DNA of 64,000 bases from Saccharopolyspora shandongensis. GTDB taxonomy: Bacteria; Actinomycetota; Actinomycetes; Mycobacteriales; Pseudonocardiaceae. The stretch is taken from positions 1-64,000 of the forward strand of contig NZ_FNOK01000038.1 in NCBI RefSeq assembly GCF_900106995.1. The letters are read 5' to 3'. Of the stretch, positions 52,614-60,505 are shown one piece after another. Position 1 is the stretch's first letter, and each line of letters opens with the position of its first letter. Under the pieces are notes generated by a model, which was not told the DNA's origin, made no database searches, and was given only the letters and a program-made list of their open reading frames with translations. The position numbers and the translations under genes were made by a program.

Positions 52614-53501
52614 TCAGTTCGCCGCCAGGACCCGTTCAAGTGTTGCGTAGCCCGCCGGTTCCCAGGTCGGTTTACCCCCGGGCAGACCGAGCCTGCCACG
52701 CTGTCCGATCCAGATCAGGCCCAGAGCGCGCGCGACGGCCCAGCCTCGGGCCCGGGCGACGGTGGCTTCGTCGGCGTGCTCGTAAGCGTCGAAGAACCGA
52801 CTTGCCGCGCCGGCGGGCAGCAGGATCCAAGCGGCCGAAAGATCAGTCGTGGGATCACCTGCGCACATCTCGCCGAAGTCGATCACCCCGGCGAGCATCC
52901 CGTCCCGGACGACCACGTTGGCCGGATGCAAGTCACCGTGCAGCCAGAGCGGCGCGCCCTGCCAGGCGGGCGCCGCGACGGCGTTCTCCCACACTTCCCG
53001 CGCAGCGTCAGCGTCCGCGTAGTCGGCGATGACCTCGAGCCAGCCGTCGACCTCCTGCCGCAAACCGGCCAGCGGGATGCCGCGCGTCGGGTTGGCAGGG
53101 GCGTCAGCCGGCGCCTGGTGATGCAGCGCCCCGAGGAACCCAGCGAGGACCTCGGCCGCCTCGATGCGCCTGATCGGCGTGTGATCGGCCGGCTCACCCT
53201 CGACCCAGCGCGCGATCGTCCAGGTGTGCTCGAACAGGCCCGAAGGCTTGCCGATGCGAACCGGCACGGGCGTTGGCAGCGGCAGGCGCTCGGCCAACAC
53301 CGGCAGCCACGTCTGCTCCCCCTGCAGCAGAGCCGGCGCTCGCTCGGTGCGCGGCAAGCGCACGGCCAGCTCCTCCCCGAGGCGCCACTGCTGGTTGTCC
53401 CCGCCTCCGTTGACGTCTCGGAGCTCGAGGTCCGCGAGATCCGGATGCTGATCCCGCAACAGCGCCCGCACCAGGTTTCGCTCGAACTTCAACCCGTCCA
53501 T
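52614..53501 (-). CDS. Aminoglycoside phosphotransferase-fold kinase, relative of the gene at 36584
   Basis: This 295-residue protein starts at ATG 53501 after GGAGG. The catalytic loop is LWLHGDLHPANVVV (near residue 182) and the metal-binding loop VIDFGEMCAGDPTTDLSAAW (near 200). Segments such as LLRDQHPDLADLELRDVNGG, RLPLPTPVPVRIGKPSG and AAWILLPAGAASRFF repeat those of the first APH gene almost word for word. The two are paralogues or were acquired from the same family. The substrate is unknown. Confidence 0.9.
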   Translation of the reverse strand: MDGLKFERNLVRALLRDQHPDLADLELRDVNGGGDNQQWRLGEELAVRLPRTERAPALLQGEQTWLPVLAERLPLPTPVPVRIGKPSGLFEHTWTIARWVEGEPADHTPIRRIEAAEVLAGFLGALHHQAPADAPANPTRGIPLAGLRQEVDGWLEVIADYADADAAREVWENAVAAPAWQGAPLWLHGDLHPANVVVRDGMLAGVIDFGEMCAGDPTTDLSAAWILLPAGAASRFFDAYEHADEATVARARGWAVARALGLIWIGQRGRLGLPGGKPTWEPAGYATLERVLAAN

Positions 53502-54008
53502 CGAGGAGCCTCCGATCACCGGCATGCGCAGGCACGCTAGCACCGGTCGAACCAGCAGACGGAAGCCGCACGTGTCCTGGCGCGGCCGACGATTCCGCTC
53601 CTTCGAATCCTCCCGGTACGCAGATACCCCGCGCTCATTGCCCGACGAGCAGTTCGCCGACCAGGCTGAAACCGTTGACTTGCATGGCTCCACGGTGCCG
53701 ACTCCGCCGGATGCCGATCACAACACCGCCCGTCCACCACGGATCACCTTTAGTCCTTTGCGGACATTCACACGAAATGAGCCCCTAGGGCTGGACGTCC
53801 ATGAGGTCGAGGTCGCCCCACAGCTTCTGGGCGTCTCCGGACGCGCGCGGAGTCGTCGTCCGCCATCTCCGCGAGGACGGCCCACACCGCCGCGACCATG
53901 GCGGTGAGAGACGGGCCCGCCTGGACGCCCTCGATCGGTGTGGCGATCAGGTGGTGCGCGTCGTCGGCCAACGGCGAGGAACGCAGGTGCAGGCGGGCGT
54001 GAGCGAGG
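53502..54008. other. Gene-poor stretch with decayed reading frames
   Basis: No intact gene is seen over about 500 bases. On the minus strand, 53990-53788 reads ADDAHHLIATPIEGVQAGPS, then LTAMVAAVWAVLAEMADDD, and after a frame change DAQKLWGDLDLMDVQP before a stop. That looks like the C-terminal end of some lost gene, but I cannot name it. Confidence 0.4.
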
Positions 54009-54359
54009 CTTCGTACCGCAAGATCTTCGACGTTCGGCACGCGGGCCTCGACGCACTGGAGAAGGCGCACCGAGCAGGGGTGAACATCGCCTACGGAACG
54101 GACCTCCTGGGCCCGATGCACGCCCACCAACTCGACGAGTTCGCCCTCCGCGCGGAGGTCCAGCCCAACGCAGACCTGATCCGGTCGGCGACGACGACGG
54201 CGGCGCGCCTGCTGGGCATGACCGGCCAGATCGGCACGCTCGCGAAGGGAGTCCACGTGGACCTCCTCGTGGTCGAGGAACCCACTCGAAGACCTAGCGG
54301 CCCTGACCAAACCCACCAAGAACCTCAAGCACGTCATCAAAGCAGCCAGAACGATCTGA
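54009..54359 (+). pseudogene. C-terminal remnant of an amidohydrolase (imidazolonepropionase/prolidase-like)
   Basis: The frame reads SEASYRKIFDVRHAGLDALE, then AGVNIAYGTDLLGPMHAHQL with the metal-site aspartate, and IRSATTTAARLLGMTGQIGT and KGVHVDLLVVE, all typical of the last 120 residues of metal-dependent amidohydrolases. After VVEE near 54281 a frameshift leads to NPLEDLAALTKPTKNLKHVI in another frame before the stop at 54357-54359. The N-terminal 300 residues are absent. Confidence 0.75.
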
Positions 54360-54377
54360 CCCGACCGCCCCGAGCAA

Positions 54378-54417
54378 ACCGGCGCTGTCGGAGGTCAAGG
54401 ATTCGGACAGCGCCGGT
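54378..54417. terminator. Hairpin terminator
   Basis: ACCGGCGCTGTC (54378-54389) pairs perfectly with GACAGCGCCGGT (54406-54417). It lies 19 bases after the amidohydrolase remnant. The following 190 bases to the NTPase gene show nothing else. Confidence 0.65.
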
Positions 54418-54609
54418 AGGCGCTCAGCAAAGTCCAAGCGGAGCATGCCGCACACCGGGATGATCTGCGACACCCAGGACAACCGACCGCCCAAGGCAGA
54501 GGCCGATCAACGCAGAAGAACCGCCGGGAGAGCAGGCCCCGAAACTGCGACTCCTCGAAAGCCCGAGGCGGGGCTCCTTTGACATCCTTCCCGGAAGAAG
54601 CTTGACACT

Positions 54610-56634
54610 TCAGTTGATCGCGCCCTCTCGCCCGCGGTTCACACGCGATAGCCGGCGTTGACACTTTCGCGTCGTCTTCAAAAGACTTCGGATCTGCGAA
54701 CGCTTCGTCGGGTGGTAGAGGCCGAGCACGGAAACGGCACGACGGCGACGCCGCCACCGCAGGTCAGGAATGGCGAGTTCGATCAGGCGGACCAGTTCCG
54801 CCGCCTTGTCCTGGTCCCACTGGGACTGGATTGCCAGCGCAGACAGGCGCTCAATGGCTATCCCCCCGAAGTCAGGATCCTCGAGCACAAGCCGCATGAG
54901 CACACGCACGTGGTAGTCGAATGTCTCGTATACCTCGGCAGCGTCGAACCACTCGACGCGGTCCAGCCCGGTCAACCACAACCCCAGACTCAGAGCTACG
55001 GCGCGCAACCCCTTGCGGCGATACTTCGGCTCCGACCACGACAGGACGCGATCCATCACGAGCTCCTGGATGTCGGGATTCTGCAGCATGCCCAACACAC
55101 CCGCGACCACCGCGTTCTGCGGCGCTTGGTAAGTAGACTGCCCGATCTTCGCGAGCCGGGTCAGTGCTCCGCGTATGTCCCGCTGCCCGAAAGATGATGT
55201 GTACACAACTGCCGCAGTCCACTGCTGGTACGCACCGCCGTACTCGGTCCAGTCCTCCAATGTCTCTTCTACGAGCGGTTGCAGGTTGTGGTCGTCCGCC
55301 AAAGTAGTGAGGGTTGCCGCTGCCAGGAGCCGATCAGCGTATCTTCTCTTCGCCGCAAGCTCATTCACGAAGCGCAGCGGCTCGTGCGCAGGAACCTTCG
55401 CGGTAATCGTGCACAGCGCACGGCGTGCGGCGTCGCCTGGGACGCAGACCAACCACTTGTGCAGAATCGGGTGGATGGAAGGGTACTCGCGCCACACATG
55501 GCAGAGCAGCGCAACGGCCCAGCCTTCACGTTTGAAGCGCACTGTTTCTTCTCGCAGGCCGGTGTGCCGAGGATGTTGACGCTCTACCGTCTCGGTCTGG
55601 ATGTCGTCCAGCAACTGCTGCTTCGGCTTCTCGAATACCCGACGAGGGCGCAACTTCTTGTCCTCGGGAAGCTGAGCCTTGCGGATCCCCTCGTCCAGCA
55701 GGGTGGCGTGCGCCACGACCCTGTCGTAGGGCTCGTTCTCCAACACCGCGACCGCCAAGGACATCGCGTACTCCCGCACTGACGAGACCTGCCAAGCTTC
55801 GAACCAGCGAGCTACCGCATTCCCGATATCCTCGCGCAAGCCTGCCAACGCCTCGTCAACCGACGCCTCACCGTGAAAGGCACGCAGCGCCCACTCAGCG
55901 GCTCGTACTGCCTTCTCCGGAGGATCCCCTTTCTCCAACGCATTGCGAAGGTCTGATTTGAGCACCACCGCCGGCCCTTCAGCCCCATATCGGCAACGCC
56001 ACCTGAGAGCGCAAAGAGCCACCTCGACGAGGTCCGGAGCCGCTAGCTCCACCGTCTTGCTCGATGCCGTGGAGCAGGACTGCGAGCGATGATCAAGCAC
56101 GATAACCAGCCGGCAACCCTCGTCTTTGAACAAGCTTGCACATTGCTCGAATTCCCAGTCCAAGAAAGGCTTGCCGCCATCGTCGCCAACCGACCAGATG
56201 TAGCCAAGACCCGCTTCCAGATCACTCGCACGCACCGACTGGAGTTTCCGCTGCCGGTTCATCTCAACGATGGCGCTCGCACCGCAATCGTCGAGCAGCC
56301 TCCGAGCGGTGAACGACCTTCCGGTGCCGGGCCCGCACAGCACCACCACGTTGTGCTCCCACAGAATGCGTTTGGCGGTGGCGAAACCCCCGGGCTCGAC
56401 AAACTGCTTCCGCGCCTGTTCGACCTCGTCATCAGTCGCACGGCGGACGAGCAGCTCCGGCTCCTTGGGAGAGCTGAAGCTGTTCATCGTGACATCGCCA
56501 TTGAGGATCCCCGTTTGGACGCCGTTCTGGTCGCGATATGCCGTGTTCTGCGTGGACCCCTGCTTGAAATTCGGGACGTAGCGGACGCCGCCGAGTTCTT
56601 CCTCAGTCGTTTCGTTGTTGGATTCCTCGCTCAT
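54610..56634 (-). CDS. STAND-like P-loop NTPase with N-terminal RHIM-like amyloid motif
   Basis: This 674-residue protein starts at ATG 56634, overlapping the cyclase-like gene as ATGA. Residues 1-29 are acidic and disordered; residues 30-50 hold a short motif (NTAY...NGVQTGILNGDVTM) that matches the C-terminus of the neighbour. The NTPase follows: Walker A GPGTGRSFTARRLL (near 108), Walker B RLVIVLDHRSQ (near 190). From about 320 to 640 the chain is helical, with HEAT-like repeats that could sense a ligand. NTPases of this plan act as NLR-like switches in bacterial conflict systems. GC content is visibly lower than in the flanking genes. The function is inferred. Confidence 0.7.
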   Translation of the reverse strand: MSEESNNETTEEELGGVRYVPNFKQGSTQNTAYRDQNGVQTGILNGDVTMNSFSSPKEPELLVRRATDDEVEQARKQFVEPGGFATAKRILWEHNVVVLCGPGTGRSFTARRLLDDCGASAIVEMNRQRKLQSVRASDLEAGLGYIWSVGDDGGKPFLDWEFEQCASLFKDEGCRLVIVLDHRSQSCSTASSKTVELAAPDLVEVALCALRWRCRYGAEGPAVVLKSDLRNALEKGDPPEKAVRAAEWALRAFHGEASVDEALAGLREDIGNAVARWFEAWQVSSVREYAMSLAVAVLENEPYDRVVAHATLLDEGIRKAQLPEDKKLRPRRVFEKPKQQLLDDIQTETVERQHPRHTGLREETVRFKREGWAVALLCHVWREYPSIHPILHKWLVCVPGDAARRALCTITAKVPAHEPLRFVNELAAKRRYADRLLAAATLTTLADDHNLQPLVEETLEDWTEYGGAYQQWTAAVVYTSSFGQRDIRGALTRLAKIGQSTYQAPQNAVVAGVLGMLQNPDIQELVMDRVLSWSEPKYRRKGLRAVALSLGLWLTGLDRVEWFDAAEVYETFDYHVRVLMRLVLEDPDFGGIAIERLSALAIQSQWDQDKAAELVRLIELAIPDLRWRRRRRAVSVLGLYHPTKRSQIRSLLKTTRKCQRRLSRVNRGREGAIN

Positions 56635-57365
56635 CGCGGCACTGCTCCGAACGTCACCCCACCGTTGACGGTATGGGCTTGGACCCCCTGATTGGTCCCG
56701 TACGACGTGTTGGACACCTGGACACTGGGCCGCTGCGCACCCTCTTCGCTGCGCGGTGAGACGAACGAGTCCAAGCTTCGCGGATCGAAACCCGGGACCC
56801 TGACCCAAGCCGTGTCGCTGTGCTCCTTGTTGCGGAGGGGTAGTGCCGCGAAGTCACTGCGTCGAACCAGATCGGTGTGGTCACCACCGAAGGCAGCACC
56901 CAGCACCTTTTCAGAAACGATGAGCGCGGAGCTCGCAACGTCGCCAGGCCTCTCCTCTCGACATCGGCCGAACAGAGCCTTGAACTCCTTCGCCTCCAGC
57001 ATCCTGCTGAGTGCGATCTTGGCGGCGTAGAAGCCAGGCCTTCCGCCCACTGGTCCGATTTCGATCGCGATGCGGAGACAGATCTCGGGCTTCTGCCATC
57101 GATTCCGGACTGCGGCGAGTGCATCGAGATGCTGGGAGCAGTCCAGCAAACGTCCAAGATATCTGCTGGGGAGCGCGAGCAGTGCCCCGTCTCCGGTTGA
57201 CTCCCAGTCCACCACCTCGTGACGGGGGATGCTGCTTGTTGCCAGCGCCTCGCACAGCAACTCGTCGACGCACTCGGCTACGGCGTTCAGATGATATCCA
57301 GGATTGCTCGCCGAGCCGACGACGTCGACGCCGAGCAGCGCGCGATGCTCCGGAATCAGGTTCAC
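56631..57365 (-). CDS. Class III nucleotidyl cyclase-like protein with C-terminal RHIM-like motif
   Basis: This protein has 244 residues. GTG 57365 is chosen because GGAGG stands 5 bases upstream; the longer frame to 57392 has no ribosome site. The fold follows class III cyclases: LLGVDVVGSASNPGYHLNAV (first metal aspartate near residue 15), WESTGDGALLALPSRY (second, near 62), CLRIAIEIGPVGGRPGF, and SALIVSEKVLGAAFGG. The usual N-x-x-x-R pair is not obvious (FYAAKIALSRMLEAKE), so activity is uncertain. Residues 219-239 (NTSY...GVQAHTVNGGVTF) match the N-terminal motif of the NTPase. Confidence 0.7.
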   Translation of the reverse strand: MNLIPEHRALLGVDVVGSASNPGYHLNAVAECVDELLCEALATSSIPRHEVVDWESTGDGALLALPSRYLGRLLDCSQHLDALAAVRNRWQKPEICLRIAIEIGPVGGRPGFYAAKIALSRMLEAKEFKALFGRCREERPGDVASSALIVSEKVLGAAFGGDHTDLVRRSDFAALPLRNKEHSDTAWVRVPGFDPRSLDSFVSPRSEEGAQRPSVQVSNTSYGTNQGVQAHTVNGGVTFGAVPR

Positions 57366-57447
57366 GGGTACCTCCATACGGGCGCTTGCCATTGGGCAAT
57401 CAGTGTGAAGCGGGGCTGACGACCGTTCTCCCGGTTTTCAGGGATAT

Positions 57448-58113
57448 CTACTGATCCGTCTGGGACTCGGTGAGGACAGCAAGCGATTCCATCGCTTGCG
57501 GATCGAGCACCTGGTACCAAAGCCGCCCCGTCCGGAGCAGCCCGGATGCGCGGAAACGCGCAAGGACGGCATCCACCGTCTTATCCGAGGCACATACGGC
57601 CTGGGCTATGTCCAGCTGGCTCACACCGCGCATCAGCAGCCCTGACTCGGTCGGCCGACCGAAGGCACGCGCCCAGCTGAGAAGCGTCGTCGCGACTCTC
57701 GTGCGGACATCACGGGTTTGGGAGAGTTGCCGGGCATCGGCATTTCGTTGCCGCTGCCACCAGGATTCGTCGAGCAGCGCCCTGACATCGTCGTCCCGCT
57801 GTTGCATCAGCCGGAACACGTCACCGGGAACGCGCACGACGATCCCTGATGTCAATGCGACGATATGCGCACTCCGCGGACGGTGGCCAACCACTCCGAT
57901 CTCCCCGAGCAGGTCACCTGCCCCAAAGAGGCCGACCACGGGCTCGGCGCCGTCCCGGTCCGGGAGAACGGCCTTGACCAGGCCCTCCTCGACCAGCAGC
58001 ACCTCGACGCTGGCCGACCCTGCGACGATCAACCGGTCACCACGGCGGAAGGAAGCCGACCGGCCAGCCGAACGCAGCGCTAGCCGCCCTCTCTCTCGAC
58101 TATCATCCTGCAC
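57448..58113 (-). CDS. Crp/Fnr-family regulator with cyclic-nucleotide-binding domain
   Basis: This 221-residue protein starts at GTG 58113. Residues 15-125 form the cNMP-binding fold, with the phosphate-binding cassette FGAGDLLGEIGVVGHRPRSA (glycine-glutamate and arginine-serine-alanine in place, near 67-86). The long helix and the winged HTH follow (GVSQLDIAQAVCASDKTVDA, then FRASGLLRTGRLWY). It lies 82 bases upstream of the cyclase-like gene on the same strand, so a cyclic nucleotide made by that protein is its natural ligand. A TTGCC-ATTG-GGCAA dyad at 57386-57399 sits between the two genes. Confidence 0.85.
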   Translation of the reverse strand: MQDDSRERGRLALRSAGRSASFRRGDRLIVAGSASVEVLLVEEGLVKAVLPDRDGAEPVVGLFGAGDLLGEIGVVGHRPRSAHIVALTSGIVVRVPGDVFRLMQQRDDDVRALLDESWWQRQRNADARQLSQTRDVRTRVATTLLSWARAFGRPTESGLLMRGVSQLDIAQAVCASDKTVDAVLARFRASGLLRTGRLWYQVLDPQAMESLAVLTESQTDQ

Positions 58114-58316
58114 GGTCGATCATCGTCCCCCCAGCCAAGGCAACTCAGGCTTGATCCACGCTCGTTCACTCGTTGAGAGCAGAGGCACTTGCGCGCGATC
58201 TTCGGTGTGGCTGGTGTCCGTCGCCGGGGACGACGGCGGCTGCAGGGCGGCCGCCGACGAGGTCATGCCGGTCGTCTCGCCCGGCATCCGCGCAGTGAAC
58301 GCCAGTAAGTCGTCCG
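58114..58316. promoter_or_regulatory. Divergent upstream region of the Crp-like gene
   Basis: The region must hold the promoter of the Crp/cyclase/NTPase unit. I see no clear TGTGA-N6-TCACA site. Short open frames are not convincing. Confidence 0.35.
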
Positions 58317-58445
58317 ATGCCCCAGCCCTACTGCCGCCACAGCGTGGTCCTGCAAGTAAGCCAGGCCATCGAAACCGCGGTGGCCCACGGCGGTGCGGAC
58401 CACGCGGTGCACCGGCTGACGCAGTCACAGGAGAGATCGTCATGA
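58317..58445 (+). CDS. Possible 42-residue ORF coupled to the YCII gene
   Basis: ATG 58317 opens a frame (MPQPYCRHSVVLQVSQAIET and so on) whose TGA overlaps the ATG of the next gene. There is no clear ribosome site, and the product matches nothing I recognise. The overlap is the only support. Confidence 0.25.
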   Translation: MPQPYCRHSVVLQVSQAIETAVAHGGADHAVHRLTQSQERSS

Positions 58446-58774
58446 AGTTCGCCCTGCTCTACCAGTACGACCCCACCAAGACTGGCCCGACCGACGGTGA
58501 GATCGACGACTGGCTGGCGCTCGACAAGCAGATCCGCGACGCCGGCATCTTCGTGTACGAGGCCGGCTTTCATCCCGCCGAGGCCGCCCGCATGGTGACC
58601 GTCCGGGACGACGCCGCGGCCACGACCGACGGCATCGAGCACCGCACGGGCGAATACCTGGCCGGCCTGTACGTCATCGAGGTTGCCGACCTCGACGCGG
58701 CGACGAAGTGGGCCGAGCAGATCCCCACCGGCCGCTACGGCAGCGTCGAGGTGCGCCAGGTCGTCGAGTACTGA
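58442..58774 (+). CDS. YCII/DGPF-domain protein
   Basis: This 110-residue ferredoxin-like-fold protein starts at ATG 58442 after CAGGAGAG. MKFALLYQYDPTKTGPTDGE, GIFVYEAGFHPAEAARMVTV, GEYLAGLYVIEVADLDAATK and IPTGRYGSVEVRQVVE match the YCII-related (DGPF) family. These genes usually precede an ECF sigma factor, but none follows here; a strong terminator ends the unit. The biochemical role is not established. Confidence 0.9.
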   Translation: MKFALLYQYDPTKTGPTDGEIDDWLALDKQIRDAGIFVYEAGFHPAEAARMVTVRDDAAATTDGIEHRTGEYLAGLYVIEVADLDAATKWAEQIPTGRYGSVEVRQVVEY

Positions 58775-58789
58775 GGCCGGGAAAGCGCG

Positions 58790-58828
58790 GAGGGGTGGCA
58801 GGTCCGGCGGACCTGCCACCCCTCTTTT
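58790..58828. terminator. Strong intrinsic terminator between YCII and ABC-F genes
   Basis: A perfect 16-base-pair stem (58790-58805 with 58809-58824) around a 3-base loop is followed by TTTT on the + strand. It serves the YCII gene and, in the other direction, the end of the ABC-F gene. Confidence 0.88.
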
Positions 58829-58867
58829 CGTCCACAAGGGACAGTTCGGCTACGGGCACAGCCCGAT

Positions 58868-60505
58868 TCAGGCCGTGGCCGGTTCCCGGATCGTGCTCAG
58901 CTCCTCGTCGAGCAGGACCCATCGGGTGATGCCGATCGATTCGAGGAACGGCATGTCGTGGCTGGCCACGATCAACGCCCCTTCGTACGACCTCAGGGCC
59001 GCGACCAGCTGACGGGCGCTGGCCATGTCGAGGTTGTTCGTCGGCTCGTCCAGCATGAGCAGCTGCGGCGCCGGCTCGGCGAGCATGAGCGCGGCGAGGG
59101 CCGCGCGGAAGCGCTCGCCTCCGGACAGCGTCGCCGCCTGCTGGTCGGCCCGCGCCCCCTTGAAGAGGAAGCGGGCCAGGCGGGCCCGGATCTCGTTGTT
59201 GGTCGAACCCGGCGCGAACCGCGCCACGTTCTCGGCGACGCTCCTCTCCTCCGCCAGGACGTCGAGCCGCTGGGGCAGGAAGCGCAGCGGTACGTGCACA
59301 ATGGCCTCCCCCTCCAGCGGTTCCAGTTCCCCGGCGATCGTGCGCAGCAACGTCATCTTGCCCGAGCCGTTCCGGCCCAGCAACGCGACCCGTTCGGGCC
59401 CGCGCAGGTCGAACTCGCCCCGCACCTGCGCCCCGTAACGCAGGCGCAGGTCGCGCAGGGTCAGGACGGTCCGGCCGAGCGGCACCGCGGTGTGCGGCAG
59501 ATCGACCCGGATCTCGTCGTCGTCGCGCACCGCCTCCGCCGCCTCGCCGAGCCGCTCCTTCGCCTCGGCGAGCTTCTCCTCGTGCATGATGCGGTGCTTG
59601 CCTGCGGAGACCTGGGCCTGCCGCTTGCGCTCGCTCATCACCACCTTGGGTTCGCGCTTGGTGTCCCACATCTTCTGGCCGTACCGCTTCCGGCGGGCCA
59701 GCTTGATGTGCGCATCGGCGAGTTCACGCTTCTGCCTCCGCAGATCGGTCTCGGCGACGCGGACCATCCGCTGCGCCGCCTCCTGCTCGACGGCGAGCGC
59801 CTCCTCGTAGGCGGCGAGGTTGCCGCCGTACCAGCCGATCTCGCCGTCCCGGAGGTCTGCGATCTGGTCCACCCGCTGCAGCAGTTCGCGGTCGTGGCTG
59901 ACCACGACCAGCACGCCCGACCAGTTCTCGACCGCCTCGTACAGCCGTCGCCTGGCGTGCAGGTCCAGGTTGTTGGTCGGCTCGTCGAGCAGCAGGACGT
60001 CCGGCCGCGTCAGCAGCAGCGCGGCCAGCCGGAGCAGCACCGACTCGCCGCCGGAGACCTCGCCGATGGTGCGGTCGAGACCGATGTGGCCCAGACCGAG
60101 AGCGGCGAGCATCGCCGTGGCGCGCTCCTCGACATCCCAGTCGTCGCCGATCGTGGTGAAGTGCTCCTCGCGCACGTCACCGGTGGCGATGGCGTTCAGC
60201 GCGGCGCGGATCCCGGCTATGCCCAGGGCCTCGTCGACGCGCATCCTGGTGTCCAGGGCGACGTTCTGGGGCAGGTAGCCGACATCGCCGGACACGCGGA
60301 CCGCGCCGCCGGTCGGCGCGAGCTCGCCCGCCACCAGCTTCAGCAGAGTGGACTTGCCCGACCCGTTGAGCCCGATGAGGCCGGTGCGGCCGGGCCCGAA
60401 CGCCGCCTGCAGTCCGTCGAAGACCCGGCTGCCGTCCGGCCAGGCGTAGCCGAGCTCGGTGCAGGTGATGGCGGCGGTGCCGGGCAGGTGCGTGGAAGTA
60501 GACAT
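58868..60505 (-). CDS. ABC-F ATPase with unusual second Walker A motif
   Basis: This 545-residue cytosolic protein has two ATPase domains and no membrane segment, like the ABC-F factors that act on the ribosome and often protect it from antibiotics. Domain 1 has GLNGSGKST (near residue 45) and VSGGESVLLRLA; domain 2 has LSGGERFRAALAAL and LLMLDEPTNNLD. Its Walker A reads GRNGSGKMT: methionine replaces the magnesium-binding serine. The linker between domains (RRKRYGQKMWDTKREPKVVM) is long and basic, as in resistance types. ATG 60505 has GAGG upstream; the same frame stays open without a stop to GTG 60598. Confidence 0.88.
   Translation of the reverse strand: MSTSTHLPGTAAITCTELGYAWPDGSRVFDGLQAAFGPGRTGLIGLNGSGKSTLLKLVAGELAPTGGAVRVSGDVGYLPQNVALDTRMRVDEALGIAGIRAALNAIATGDVREEHFTTIGDDWDVEERATAMLAALGLGHIGLDRTIGEVSGGESVLLRLAALLLTRPDVLLLDEPTNNLDLHARRRLYEAVENWSGVLVVVSHDRELLQRVDQIADLRDGEIGWYGGNLAAYEEALAVEQEAAQRMVRVAETDLRRQKRELADAHIKLARRKRYGQKMWDTKREPKVVMSERKRQAQVSAGKHRIMHEEKLAEAKERLGEAAEAVRDDDEIRVDLPHTAVPLGRTVLTLRDLRLRYGAQVRGEFDLRGPERVALLGRNGSGKMTLLRTIAGELEPLEGEAIVHVPLRFLPQRLDVLAEERSVAENVARFAPGSTNNEIRARLARFLFKGARADQQAATLSGGERFRAALAALMLAEPAPQLLMLDEPTNNLDMASARQLVAALRSYEGALIVASHDMPFLESIGITRWVLLDEELSTIREPATA

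Noticed and set aside
58114-58316. Crp-type operator upstream of the Crp-like gene
   Set aside because: No TGTGA-N6-TCACA-like dyad could be made out; claiming one would be guesswork.
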